This document shows, piece by piece, positions 1 to 8,837 of a stretch of DNA of 57,979 bases (position 1 is the first letter of the stretch; each line of letters starts with the position of its first letter). Made by a program: the position numbers and the translations under genes. Below the pieces are notes generated by a model that worked only from the letters and a program-made list of their open reading frames with translations, was not told the origin of the DNA and made no database searches. Origin of the DNA: Saprospiraceae bacterium. Its GTDB lineage: Bacteria; Bacteroidota; Bacteroidia; Chitinophagales; Saprospiraceae. The stretch is from assembly GCA_020848695.1 (NCBI GenBank), contig JADLHT010000016.1:1-57979 (forward strand), given 5' to 3'.

Positions 1-188
1 ATTGATTTCAATACTTCAATTCATCAGCGTAATACTTACATCCTTTTATAATTTAATTTATCTAAGGACCTTGTTGGTATTACTTTTTCTAACTTGAAAG
101 GATCTCTATTACTTTTTTTAGCTTGTTGCTCTACTCGTTCCCATTCCTCTTCTTTTTCTTCCCTTCTCTCCAATTTTAATAAATATCT
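1..188. other. gene-free window edge upstream of tRNA-Ile
   Basis: I see no coding frame of convincing length and no rRNA end motif here. The stretch is pyrimidine-rich just before the tRNA. I see no TAnnTTTG promoter next to the tRNA, so the tRNA may be transcribed from further upstream, outside the window. Confidence 0.4.
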
Positions 189-263
189 AGTCCCGTAGCT
201 CAGTTTGGTTAGAGCACTACACTGATAATGTAGGGGTCAGCAGTTCAAGTCTGCTCGGGACTA
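189..263 (+). tRNA. tRNA-Ile (anticodon GAT)
   Basis: The full cloverleaf can be folded by eye. The 7-bp acceptor stem AGTCCCG/CGGGACT is perfect, the D arm is GCTC/GAGC, the anticodon stem is CTACA/TGTAG around loop CTGATAA, and the T stem is AGCAG/CTGCT. The anticodon GAT is at 224-226 and the discriminator base is A263. The CCA end is not encoded. In most bacteria tRNA-Ile(GAT) and tRNA-Ala(TGC) sit between 16S and 23S rRNA genes; here a tRNA-Ala follows but no rRNA gene is visible. Confidence 0.96.
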
Positions 264-441
264 CTAATAAATGGATTACTGCTGTAATAGATAATGAGAT
301 TAATTTTCATTTGAAATTATGTAATTCCTTATACTTTTACACTTAATATTGAAATAATATAGATTCTATATTAATAATATTAGTACTAAAAAGTTAGTAA
401 GCTTTGAGTCATAAATTGTTTTCTCTGACTCTATATTTCTT

Positions 442-520
442 GGGGGATTAGCTCATCCCGACGAAGGTCGGGAGTAAACACTGACTAGAGCATCCCGACT
501 TCAGGTCGGGAGAGTCATCG
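442..520 (+). pseudogene. broken tRNA-Ala copy interrupted by two short palindromes
   Basis: Positions 442-455 (GGGGGATTAGCTCA) are identical to the first 14 bases of the intact tRNA-Ala at 571. Positions 485-492 (CTAGAGCA) match the second half of its D arm, and 512-520 (GAGTCATCG) match its variable/T-arm start with one change. Between these blocks lie two palindromes, TCCCGACGAAGGTCGGGA (456-473) and TCCCGACTTCAGGTCGGGA (493-511), each preceded by CA. The anticodon stem-loop is gone and the 3-prime half does not match, so no functional tRNA can form. This looks like a tRNA duplicate disrupted by REP-like palindromes. Confidence 0.72.
456..511. repeat. pair of short GC-rich palindromes (TCCCGAC...GTCGGGA)
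   Basis: Two copies of a 7-bp perfect inverted repeat TCCCGAC/GTCGGGA, with loops GAAG and TTCAG, lie 19 bases apart. They stand out as GC-rich islands in AT-rich DNA. The same arms with different loops suggest a mobile or expanding palindrome family of REP type, but no second locus is visible in this window. Confidence 0.6.
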
Positions 521-539
521 ATCATTGAGTTTATTCTAT

Positions 540-569
540 ATTCTTGCAATGGCAAGAATTATTTTTTTA
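540..569 (+). terminator. hairpin plus T-rich tail before tRNA-Ala
   Basis: The 8-bp stem ATTCTTGC/GCAAGAAT (540-547 and 552-559) with loop AATG is followed by a T-rich run to 569. It has the shape of an intrinsic terminator on +, although the stem is weak in GC. It lies directly before the intact tRNA-Ala, so that tRNA would need readthrough or its own promoter; I see no clear one. Confidence 0.45.
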
Positions 570-570
570 T

Positions 571-644
571 GGGGGATTAGCTCAGCTGGCTAGAGCACCT
601 GCCTTGCACGCAGGGGGTCATCGGTTCGAATCCGATATCCTCCA
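571..644 (+). tRNA. tRNA-Ala (anticodon TGC)
   Basis: The acceptor stem GGGGGAT/ATCCTCC has one G-T pair, the D arm is GCTC/GAGC, and the anticodon stem CCTGC/GCAGG encloses loop CTTGCAC with anticodon TGC at 605-607. The T arm is ATCGG/CCGAT with TTCGAAT. The discriminator is A644 and CCA is not encoded. This is the intact relative of the broken copy at 442-520. Confidence 0.96.
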
Positions 645-731
645 CATTTTATTAGATTAAAAATTACAATCTGATAAATTTCTAATTTATTCCTTTTAAA
701 AAGGATTTCCCAATTCCCAATAAAGCAGAGA

Positions 732-2024
732 TTATTTGGGTAATCTTACACACATATTATAAACCTGATCATTACAATACAAGTAATTGGTCTCCGAATC
801 GATAGTAAGTCCGGTATATTTGTATGAAGAATTAATATATTTTGGAAAATTTGGTGAAAAGTAAGTCCAAAAAATTTTGCCATCTGTCACTCTCATTTTT
901 TTAATTACACCAACCCCTTTCTGATTTGTCTCATAGAACAAACTTCCTTTATTGTAAATCATATTGGATGACGAAGAACCGGAATCATGATTTTCCCAAA
1001 TTGTTAATCCTGAATTTTCATCAAGCGCAACCATTAATAGCGATTCACATTTAATTATATACTTCCCTTCTGCTAATATGGCATTGGTTTTAAGAAATTC
1101 TTCAGTTTGAAAACTTCGTTTCCATATTAGCTTTCCATCAATACAATTAAAACAAAAAACTTCATTAGTTCCTTGAAAATAAAACTTATCAGCCTTTACG
1201 AGAACCGGAAAAAGACTTGAACTTCCATCTGTTGTAATTGAATCAATCTTCCATTCAAACTTTTTGGCATTTATATTGTACGCATACATATCCGTCTTTA
1301 AGCTTTGGTTCGGAATATTATATTGCCTATTCTGAAATATCATAACCGTATCTCCATCTGGTTTGAAAAAAAAACCAAGAGATTCAAATTTAGCAGTAAA
1401 AGTTCCAATATCCTGAATCGAAACGACTTCTTCAAATTCTAAAGTTTCAATATTTAATCTTATCCAGGTGTTGCCATACTCATTATCAGGAATATTGAGT
1501 TTGTTGACAGCAAAGTAGGCAAACTTTCCCAAACCAAATAATCTTGGTGGGCCTTCATATCCCAGATCTTTCAGATTTAGTCTTAAGATCTGAATATTAG
1601 ATTCCAAATCGAGAACATATACATAATACCAATCTGTAATTACACAAAACTTATTATACTGATGAAACCAACCGGATTTAAATGTTGGATTCTTTGGAAC
1701 CGACACCGTGTTTAATAATCTGCCGGATCTTTTATTATAGAATAAAAATGGATCGCCGGTTGTACTACTTCCAAGTGAAAACAATACGGTATTTCCATAA
1801 ACAATTGGACGCATAGAAATGTTAAAATTGGCTATAGTATCTCCATTGTGCTGCCAGACTATACTGCTATCAGGATAGTTCATATTTCCCAAAGTATCTA
1901 CAGGCGAACAAGGAGGATCAACACATGGCATTTCAGGACAATTACAAGAAAAAATACTTGCTAAAACTAAAATCACCACATTAGCTGTAATAACTTTAAA
2001 CGTAATTTTAAAATTACTGATCAT
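732..2024 (-). CDS. PQQ-like beta-propeller lipoprotein
   Basis: Probable surface or periplasmic lipoprotein folded as a beta-propeller; substrate unknown. From the ATG at 2024 there is a basic start, a hydrophobic stretch and a lipobox-like LASIFSC, followed by a Cys/Pro-rich linker. The body carries PQQ/BamB-type blade signatures such as FNCIDGKLIWKR, LDENSGLTIW and VTDGKIFW. An in-frame GTG 12 bases upstream is an alternative start. The gene is divergent from the MacB-type permease at 2389. The last 24 residues closely match a fragment encoded at 45686-45760, so the genome has held at least two copies. No enzyme motif is visible, and binding of PQQ itself cannot be inferred from these repeats. 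Confidence 0.75.
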   Translation of the reverse strand: MISNFKITFKVITANVVILVLASIFSCNCPEMPCVDPPCSPVDTLGNMNYPDSSIVWQHNGDTIANFNISMRPIVYGNTVLFSLGSSTTGDPFLFYNKRSGRLLNTVSVPKNPTFKSGWFHQYNKFCVITDWYYVYVLDLESNIQILRLNLKDLGYEGPPRLFGLGKFAYFAVNKLNIPDNEYGNTWIRLNIETLEFEEVVSIQDIGTFTAKFESLGFFFKPDGDTVMIFQNRQYNIPNQSLKTDMYAYNINAKKFEWKIDSITTDGSSSLFPVLVKADKFYFQGTNEVFCFNCIDGKLIWKRSFQTEEFLKTNAILAEGKYIIKCESLLMVALDENSGLTIWENHDSGSSSSNMIYNKGSLFYETNQKGVGVIKKMRVTDGKIFWTYFSPNFPKYINSSYKYTGLTIDSETNYLYCNDQVYNMCVRLPK

Positions 2025-2388
2025 TTCTGAAATCACCTAATTGAAGAGTCCGCTAAGGTAAAGCTTTTGTTGACTTGATCCAATACTAAAAGTAACTTTA
2101 ATAAAATTAACTACTAGAAAATTTAGTACACCTACTTTTTATTCAAAATCAGATTAAAAGAATATGATGACCATTCTCGCATAAGAGGTTTATAAATTGT
2201 TTAATTGACCAGTTCGCGAATTAAAGAATAAAACTCTAATAAATCAGAATAACAAAAACCATATTAAATGAATATAATAAATTTACGATAAACAGTCAAT
2301 CTATGATTCCTGTTTGATCACTAGTTAGAATTAAACAATATAAAGTAATTGATAAAATACAGTTTATTCATAATACCTTTACTTCTTT
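2025..2388. other. intergenic spacer between divergent genes
   Basis: AT-rich, with no credible small gene. A promoter-like TACCTTTA (7 of 8 to TAnnTTTG) at 2374-2381 lies eight bases before the ATG of the permease gene. No strong hairpin was seen. Confidence 0.4.
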
Positions 2389-3627
2389 ATGTCACTGATA
2401 GAAATAATTAAGCTCTCACTAGGAAACATTAGGGCAAATTTGCTGCGTGCCATACTAACTTTATTGATTATCGCCTTTGGAATAACTGCTTTAGTTGGAA
2501 TTCTCACCTCAATCGATGGAATTATTTATTCATTAAGCAGCAATTTTTCTCATCTTGGAGCCAATACTTTCAGTATTAACAGACTTGATGAAGTTATTAG
2601 AAGACATAATAATAATTCTTCTGCCAAAGAATCTCTACCTATCAGCTTCAATGAAGCCATGGAATTAAAATCAAGATTAACCGATCGAGCAAATGTAGCA
2701 GTCTCAATGAACGTCTCAGGAAATGCTACCATAAAATACTTAAATAAAAAAACTAACCCCACCGTAAGGGTAAGAGGAATCGATGAGAATTATTTTCTAA
2801 CTTCCGGATTTGAGATTGAATATGGAAGAACCTTCTCAAATCATGAATTTCAATACGGCGTTTCCAAAGCTCTAATAGGTATGGAATTGGTAAGATCATT
2901 ATTTGACAGCAAGCCGGAATCAGCTCTACAAAAAATAATCTCTATTGATGATCAAAAATTTCAAGTTGTCGGAGTTTTAAAGTCAAAAGGATCGTCAATG
3001 AATGAAGGAGCAGATCGCAGGATCTTGATTCCGCTTGTTAATTCTAAGACACAATACGGAACTACTAATACAAATTACAACATTAATGTTCATGTTCCGG
3101 CAACTACTCAATTGGATGATGCGATTTCCCATTCAATAGGCGAAATGCGTATTGTTAGAGGGCTGCGTTCATATCAAGAAAATGATTTTGAAATTTTTAA
3201 AAGTGATGGTATCATTACTTTTTTAAAAGACAATACGGTGATGTTGCGCTCAGCTACCATTGCTATTGCTCTAATGACCTTATTGGGTGCAGCTATAGGT
3301 CTCATGAACATCATGTTGGTATCCGTAACTGAACGAACAAAAGAAATCGGTATCAACAAAGCTTTAGGGGCAAGTAGAAAGACAATTGTAACCCAGTTTC
3401 TAACAGAGGCAATAATAATATGTCAGCTGGGTGGTATTGCGGGAATAATTCTTGGAATTCCCATTGGTAATATAGTTACTATAATCATGGGAGGTAGTTT
3501 TATTATCCCATGGGCCTGGATGGTTCTTGGATTTATTGTTTGCACAATAGTAGGAATACTCTCCGGAATATACCCGGCTTTAAAAGCCGCATCCTTAGAT
3601 CCTGTAGATGCCCTTAGATATGAATAA
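2389..3627 (+). CDS. MacB/FtsX-type ABC transporter permease
   Basis: Inner-membrane permease of the MacB/LolC-like type-VII ABC exporter superfamily. A first membrane helix follows the basic N-terminus (residues about 17-40), then a large periplasmic MacB core (about 45-280), then three C-terminal helices with the FtsX-domain hallmark EIGINKALGASRKTI near residue 320. The length of 412 matches single-unit permeases. No ATPase gene or membrane-fusion protein lies beside it, so its partner must be encoded elsewhere. The C-terminus ends in DPVDALRYE, typical of this family. It is convergent with the HTH regulator, 12 bases away. Substrate unknown. Confidence 0.88.
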   Translation: MSLIEIIKLSLGNIRANLLRAILTLLIIAFGITALVGILTSIDGIIYSLSSNFSHLGANTFSINRLDEVIRRHNNNSSAKESLPISFNEAMELKSRLTDRANVAVSMNVSGNATIKYLNKKTNPTVRVRGIDENYFLTSGFEIEYGRTFSNHEFQYGVSKALIGMELVRSLFDSKPESALQKIISIDDQKFQVVGVLKSKGSSMNEGADRRILIPLVNSKTQYGTTNTNYNINVHVPATTQLDDAISHSIGEMRIVRGLRSYQENDFEIFKSDGIITFLKDNTVMLRSATIAIALMTLLGAAIGLMNIMLVSVTERTKEIGINKALGASRKTIVTQFLTEAIIICQLGGIAGIILGIPIGNIVTIIMGGSFIIPWAWMVLGFIVCTIVGILSGIYPALKAASLDPVDALRYE

Positions 3628-3639
3628 AAATATTTTATG

Positions 3640-4659
3640 CTAATTTTTTAGACAAAGTTGAATTGCAGTTCTTGTACGATTCAATTTTTCTCTTAATTGA
3701 TTGATAAAATTCATTTTATCTTTTAAAGTTCCGAAAGTTATTGGTATAGAATTTGAGAGGAGCTTATTAAACCAGTTTTCAGTGTACTGACACAATTGAG
3801 GACTGATAGATCGCATAAAATTAGGATTGTCATAAGTACAATATACCGCATCTCTGGTCTCAGATTTTACAAAAATAACATTATTGGTATGTGCTATTTC
3901 GTTGTTATAGAGTTCAAAACTTCCATGTACTTTGTTGTTTGAAATACCTGAAGTTGACTTTTTCTTATTGTTAATCTGAACTTCTAATACATCAATTAAG
4001 TTTTCAAGATCATTACAAAGCTCTAATGAATCTTCTGGACGGGTAAACAATCCTGATTCCAGAAAGTATTTAATCTGATTTAGACTATTGTCTAAAACAC
4101 TGGTATTCCAAATTTCAATACTATTCAGAGAAGAATAAAGCTCATGAATCGTACTTACATTTTTCTTGAAATCCTCATCCTTACTATACTTTTTAAAATC
4201 AAAAGAAATAAGTTTCTCATCTTTTTTTCTCCAAATAAAATTATAAAAAACGTGAAATTTAAATGCAATTAATCGCATCGAAAAAAAATAGTAAAAAAGT
4301 GGTAGCTCTTTGGTTGCATAATAAATTACAGGATCCAGATTTTTCAATTTAACAAGGTCATTTAAAATGGGATCCAGAAACTCTTTTTCGTTAGAAACTG
4401 ATCCGTACAATGCTGGAAAATCAAAATAGATTTTGTCCTCAGCTAGTCCTAAGACATCATCAAGGCTAATTCTAAAATGCTTGCATAGGATCTCGGCTTC
4501 CTCCAAGCTTAAAGCAGATTCCCCTCTGACTTTCTTATAGACGGATGATCTTTGAAGGTGAAGAATCTCTTCCAATTCTATCAACAAGTCTTTTTTATCT
4601 GAAAAAAACTTATTCTCAATAAATCCAAATATTTTACTGGATATACTTTGATAGCTCAT
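3640..4659 (-). CDS. HTH regulator of an unrecognised family (paralogue 1)
   Basis: Predicted DNA-binding protein of 339 residues from ATG 4659; longer in-frame starts run into the upstream gene and look unlikely. Residues about 20-75 form a helix-turn-helix of XRE/BetR type, with SSVYKKVRGES as the recognition region followed by LCKHFRISLDDVL. The remaining 250 residues match no domain I know but are clearly shared with the protein at 44222-45202: YYATKELPLFYYF, a NTSVLDNSLNQIKYF block, and YNNEIAHTN followed by TYDNPNF. These conserved blocks suggest a ligand-sensing or protein-interaction domain. There is no membrane segment. The gene is divergent from the FAD/Fe-S oxidase, with only about 14 bases between the starts, so it may control that operon. 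Confidence 0.72.
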   Translation of the reverse strand: MSYQSISSKIFGFIENKFFSDKKDLLIELEEILHLQRSSVYKKVRGESALSLEEAEILCKHFRISLDDVLGLAEDKIYFDFPALYGSVSNEKEFLDPILNDLVKLKNLDPVIYYATKELPLFYYFFSMRLIAFKFHVFYNFIWRKKDEKLISFDFKKYSKDEDFKKNVSTIHELYSSLNSIEIWNTSVLDNSLNQIKYFLESGLFTRPEDSLELCNDLENLIDVLEVQINNKKKSTSGISNNKVHGSFELYNNEIAHTNNVIFVKSETRDAVYCTYDNPNFMRSISPQLCQYTENWFNKLLSNSIPITFGTLKDKMNFINQLREKLNRTRTAIQLCLKN

Positions 4660-4673
4660 CTTGCTGGAATATT

Positions 4674-7568
4674 GTGCCAATATATAGGTTTTCAATAATT
4701 TTACAAAAATTTTATACTTTGCCAATTTCAGAAGAAACATGGTTGGAACTTAGAAGTCAAATTCAAGGTGAACTCTATTGGGATCAACTTTATAAAGGAT
4801 TATATGCAACGGATGCCAGCAATTACCAGATTCTACCATTGGCCTGTCTTATACCTAAAAGTACTGAAGATTTAATTGTTGTAATCAGATTTGCTAAAGA
4901 ACAAAATCTATCATTGCTCGCCAGAGGAGGAGGAACCAGTCTCGTTGGTCAGACTGTGGGACGATCAATCGTTATTGATTTCTCAAAGCATATGAACAAT
5001 ATTTTAGAAGTCAATGTCAAAGAGGAATGGGCTTTGGTTGAACCCGGAATTGTTAGAGATGAATTAAATCGAATCCTGCTACCCAATAAATTGCAATTTG
5101 CTCCAGATCCTGCTACCACAAGCCGAGCCACTATCGGAGGAATGATTGCCAACAACTCCAGTGGAACTCGGAGTATTCTGTATGGAAAAACTTTAGATCA
5201 TGTAATCGAACTGGAAGTACTACTAGATGATGGTTCAAGTTTACACTGTAAAAGTTTAAACCAAGAGGAACTTGAACAAAAGCTTCAATTATCAAACAAA
5301 GAAGGTAAAATCTATCGAACTTTGTTTGACCTGGTTACTACTAATAGGAACGAAATAAATATTCGATTTCCTAAAGTTATGAGACGGGTAGGTGGTTATA
5401 ATTTAGACGAATTCTTAGAATCAAATTGGAATTTATCACGAATTATAGTTGGTTCTGAAGGTACCTTGGGAATAATAACTAAGGCAAAAATTAAATTGGT
5501 TCAGAATCCAAATTACCAATGTATTTGCGCCGTTCATTTTGATCAATTTTATAAATCTATTTCTCATGTAGAGGAGATGGTTAGATTCGGCCCTGCTTCA
5601 GTAGAACTTTTGGGTGATTTGCTTATTGAAAAAAGCAGACTCAACATTGAAACGAAGCGATACTGTGACTTTATAGTTGGTGATCCGAACAGTATTCAGT
5701 TAGTGGAATTTTTTGGTAGTACTCTAGAAGATGCTGTTGAAAAGGCAGAAAAAATGAAACAACATTTAATTGCAAATAATATTGGTTATGCACATCCAAT
5801 TTATACTGACGCCAAAAGACTGGAGTCTATTTTCACTATTAGAAAAAAAGGTCTTGGTCTATTAATGGGGGTGAAGGGGACCCGAAAGCCAATTGCATTC
5901 ATTGAGGATGCAGCTGTTCCCCTTGAACATTTGGCAGAATATATTCGAGAAGTATTTGATGTTTGTAAAAAACATGAAACACCAGTTGTTGCTTATGCTC
6001 ATTCAAGTGTTGGCTTGCTCCATGTTAAACCTTTATTGGATCTTCGAGATCAAGATGACATTATCCGAATGAAAAAAATATCTGAAGAAGTTCTTGATTT
6101 AGTCATAAAATATAAAGGTTCCTGGTCAGGAGAACACGGTGATGGACTTGCAAGAGGCCCATTCAACTTAAAATTTTTTGGACCAACAATCTATAATGCA
6201 TTCTTAGATCTGAAAACTTGTTTTGATCCTCACAACTTATTTAATCCCGGAAAAATAATCAATACGCCAAATCAAGAAGAAAATCTTAGATATGGAAAAA
6301 ACTATTCGGATCAAAAGTTGAATTCTGTTTTTCATTTCAGGGAAGAAGGAGGATTTCATGAAGCAGTTCATCTTTGTAACGGCGTAGCCGAATGTAGAAA
6401 ACTTCATGGAGGAATTATGTGCCCTACCTTTAGAGCAACCCAGAACGAAAAAGATTCTACTCGTGGAAGAGCTAACACCTTAAGATTAGCATTAAGTGGG
6501 CAATTAGATTTGGATGGACTGGATAGTGATTATCTTCATGAAGTACTTGATCTATGCATTTCCTGCAAAGCCTGCAAATCTGAATGCCCAAGCAATGTTG
6601 ATATGTCTAAGTTAAAATCAGAAATACTACATTTTCGGAAGAGTAAGAATGGAATAAGTCTTGTTGATCGAATGATAATAAATCAATCATTTATTTCAGA
6701 TTTGTTTACGGGTTACTTATCTAGAATCGTCAATCCTATATTAAAATCAAGAATATTTAGGTTGTTTTTAGAGCGTGTATCAGGATTAGATTCCAGAAGA
6801 GTATTGCCTCTATATTCAAATAAAAAATTTAAAAACTCCAATTCGATCCAGTCCAAAGAGAAAAAGATAGTACTGTTTGTAGACAGCTATATCAATTATC
6901 ATGAACCGTGGATTGGCGAAAAAGCTATTCGATTACTTAACTATTTAGGATTTCAAGTCGATGTGGTACAAAAATCATGTTGTCAGCGTCCGGCCATTTC
7001 TAAAGGATTGCTTAAACATGCAAAACTCAATGGATTAAAAACCATGCAAACCTTAGAACCCTATCTTATACAAGGCATTCCGGTTCTAGTTTGTGAACCC
7101 AGTTGTGCAACCTCATTGAAAGATGACTTGGTAGATCTTTTGGATGACGTTAAATGGATTGACTTAAGTAAAAATATTTGGTTGATTGAAGACTTTATTG
7201 TAGAACAACAAAGACAAGGAAAAATTACGAAAGAAATTCCATTCTTCAATACCAACTACAAACTTCATGGACACTGTCATCAAAAATCGATTTTTACCAC
7301 ACAAGGTGTACATCAATTGTTCTCAAAAAAGCATAATATCGGATTTACCGAAATTGAAACGACCTGTTGCGGAATGGCCGGATCATTTGGCTATGAGAAA
7401 GTGCATTATGAACTATCCGAAAAAATGGCGAGAATGAAACTAATTCCTGAACTTGAAAATATCAGTAATACCGACTTCATAATTGCTCAAGGATTTTCTT
7501 GCAGACATCAAATCAAAGATTTCTCAGATAAAAGAGCTATTCATTGGCTTGAAGCAATCGATTTATAA
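4674..7568 (+). CDS. FAD-linked oxidase fused to Fe-S CCG-domain reductase
   Basis: Large fused flavin and iron-sulphur oxidoreductase of the D-lactate/glycolate dehydrogenase type (GlcD-like plus GlcF-like). Residues about 60-260 are a PCMH FAD-binding domain with LLARGGGTSLVGQTVG and PDPATTSRATIGG. A GlcD C-terminal domain follows, with SGEHGDGLARG near residue 490. The cysteine sets CNGVAEC...GGIMCP and CISCKACKSECP bind Fe-S clusters. Two cysteine-rich CCG-type regions end the protein (CCQRPA, CEPSC, HGHCHQ, TTCCGMAGSFGYE). The 964-residue length fits this fused family. The start is a GTG at 4674; a TTG at 4719 is also possible. The exact substrate (D-lactate, glycolate or another 2-hydroxyacid) cannot be fixed from sequence. 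Confidence 0.9.
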   Translation: MPIYRFSIILQKFYTLPISEETWLELRSQIQGELYWDQLYKGLYATDASNYQILPLACLIPKSTEDLIVVIRFAKEQNLSLLARGGGTSLVGQTVGRSIVIDFSKHMNNILEVNVKEEWALVEPGIVRDELNRILLPNKLQFAPDPATTSRATIGGMIANNSSGTRSILYGKTLDHVIELEVLLDDGSSLHCKSLNQEELEQKLQLSNKEGKIYRTLFDLVTTNRNEINIRFPKVMRRVGGYNLDEFLESNWNLSRIIVGSEGTLGIITKAKIKLVQNPNYQCICAVHFDQFYKSISHVEEMVRFGPASVELLGDLLIEKSRLNIETKRYCDFIVGDPNSIQLVEFFGSTLEDAVEKAEKMKQHLIANNIGYAHPIYTDAKRLESIFTIRKKGLGLLMGVKGTRKPIAFIEDAAVPLEHLAEYIREVFDVCKKHETPVVAYAHSSVGLLHVKPLLDLRDQDDIIRMKKISEEVLDLVIKYKGSWSGEHGDGLARGPFNLKFFGPTIYNAFLDLKTCFDPHNLFNPGKIINTPNQEENLRYGKNYSDQKLNSVFHFREEGGFHEAVHLCNGVAECRKLHGGIMCPTFRATQNEKDSTRGRANTLRLALSGQLDLDGLDSDYLHEVLDLCISCKACKSECPSNVDMSKLKSEILHFRKSKNGISLVDRMIINQSFISDLFTGYLSRIVNPILKSRIFRLFLERVSGLDSRRVLPLYSNKKFKNSNSIQSKEKKIVLFVDSYINYHEPWIGEKAIRLLNYLGFQVDVVQKSCCQRPAISKGLLKHAKLNGLKTMQTLEPYLIQGIPVLVCEPSCATSLKDDLVDLLDDVKWIDLSKNIWLIEDFIVEQQRQGKITKEIPFFNTNYKLHGHCHQKSIFTTQGVHQLFSKKHNIGFTEIETTCCGMAGSFGYEKVHYELSEKMARMKLIPELENISNTDFIIAQGFSCRHQIKDFSDKRAIHWLEAIDL

Positions 7569-7577
7569 TATTAAAGG

Positions 7578-8837
7578 ATGACTTATACTCAAGTATTAGA
7601 ATATTTATACTCCAAGTTACCTATGTATTCACGAATAGGTGCTGTTGCTTATAAAAAAGATTTGTCAAGGACAATTCGACTTTGTCAATATCTTGAACAT
7701 CCTCAGAAAAAACTGAAGTGTATTCATATTGCCGGCACAAATGGCAAGGGTTCTGTTACACATATGGTTGCTTCAGCCCTCATAGCACAAGGCTATCGAG
7801 TTGGCATATATACCTCACCTCATTATAAAGATTTTAGAGAACGAATTAAAATTAACAGTAAATACATTCCAAAAAAAATTATATCTCAATTTATTCAGAA
7901 ACATAAAATTACTATTGAAGAAATTGAGCCTTCATTTTTTGAATTAACTGTTGTAATAGCTTTTCACTATTTTGCAGAACAAAAAGTAGATTATGCGGTG
8001 ATAGAAACCGGATTGGGTGGAAGATTAGATTCAACTAACGTTATTACTCCGTTAGTCTCTGTAATAACCAATATCAGTCTTGATCATACTGATCTTTTAG
8101 GAGAAACATTACAGGAGATTGCTTTTGAAAAAGCGGGAATAATTAAACAAAGTATTCCAGTCGTTGTAGGAAGAACCCAAGTTGAAACAGAGAATTTATT
8201 TATACAAAAGGCAAATACGTATAATTCAAAAATTCATTTTGCTGATCAGGAAATACAGTTTCAAAAAACGGACAATACAATTTTTATCCCCAAATATAAT
8301 ATTAATTTTGAAGCTGATCAACTGGGTCCTTATCAATCAGAAAATTATCGAACCGCATTCCAATGTCTTATTGTTCTAATGAATTCCGGAATTCTGATTA
8401 CCCTTGATAATATCAAAAATGGATTTCAGAATATTGCAAAGTTTACCGGTATGATCGGAAGATGGCAGTGGAAAAAATCTAATCTTAGAATATTACTTGA
8501 TTCTGCACATAATGAAGATGGAATTGCTTCTCTGACCGAATGGATTCAAAAGCAAAAATTCAAACAACTAAAAATTGTTTGTGGATTTGTAAAAGACAAG
8601 TCTTTAGATCATATCCTACAGCTATTTCCTCAACAGGCACTGTATTACTTTACACAGGCAAAAATACCTAGAGCTCTTTCATCAAATGAACTATTACAAA
8701 AAGGAAAAAGTTACGGACTGCATGGAAAAGCATATCGGACAGTATCCGGAGCTTTGGCTTCAGCAAAAAGAAATTCAAGTTCTGACGACTTAATTATCGT
8801 ATGTGGTAGTATTTTTGTTGTTGCCGAAGTTATATGA
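7578..8837 (+). CDS. folC: folylpolyglutamate synthase / dihydrofolate synthase
   Basis: Cytoplasmic Mur-ligase-family enzyme that adds glutamate to dihydropteroate or tetrahydrofolate using ATP. The P-loop GTNGKGS is at residues 53-59. It is followed by the typical GYRVGIYTSPH segment, the ETGLGGRLDSTN motif near residue 145, and TNISLDHTDLLG for metal and ATP binding. The length of 419 is normal. It begins nine bases after the oxidase gene and its end overlaps the ubiX start by four bases (ATGA), so the two are translationally coupled. Confidence 0.95.
   Translation: MTYTQVLEYLYSKLPMYSRIGAVAYKKDLSRTIRLCQYLEHPQKKLKCIHIAGTNGKGSVTHMVASALIAQGYRVGIYTSPHYKDFRERIKINSKYIPKKIISQFIQKHKITIEEIEPSFFELTVVIAFHYFAEQKVDYAVIETGLGGRLDSTNVITPLVSVITNISLDHTDLLGETLQEIAFEKAGIIKQSIPVVVGRTQVETENLFIQKANTYNSKIHFADQEIQFQKTDNTIFIPKYNINFEADQLGPYQSENYRTAFQCLIVLMNSGILITLDNIKNGFQNIAKFTGMIGRWQWKKSNLRILLDSAHNEDGIASLTEWIQKQKFKQLKIVCGFVKDKSLDHILQLFPQQALYYFTQAKIPRALSSNELLQKGKSYGLHGKAYRTVSGALASAKRNSSSDDLIIVCGSIFVVAEVI

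Noticed and set aside
1-188. Possible 16S rRNA 3-prime end or spacer
   Set aside because: No anti-Shine-Dalgarno region or other rRNA end motif was visible, so an rRNA call has no support.
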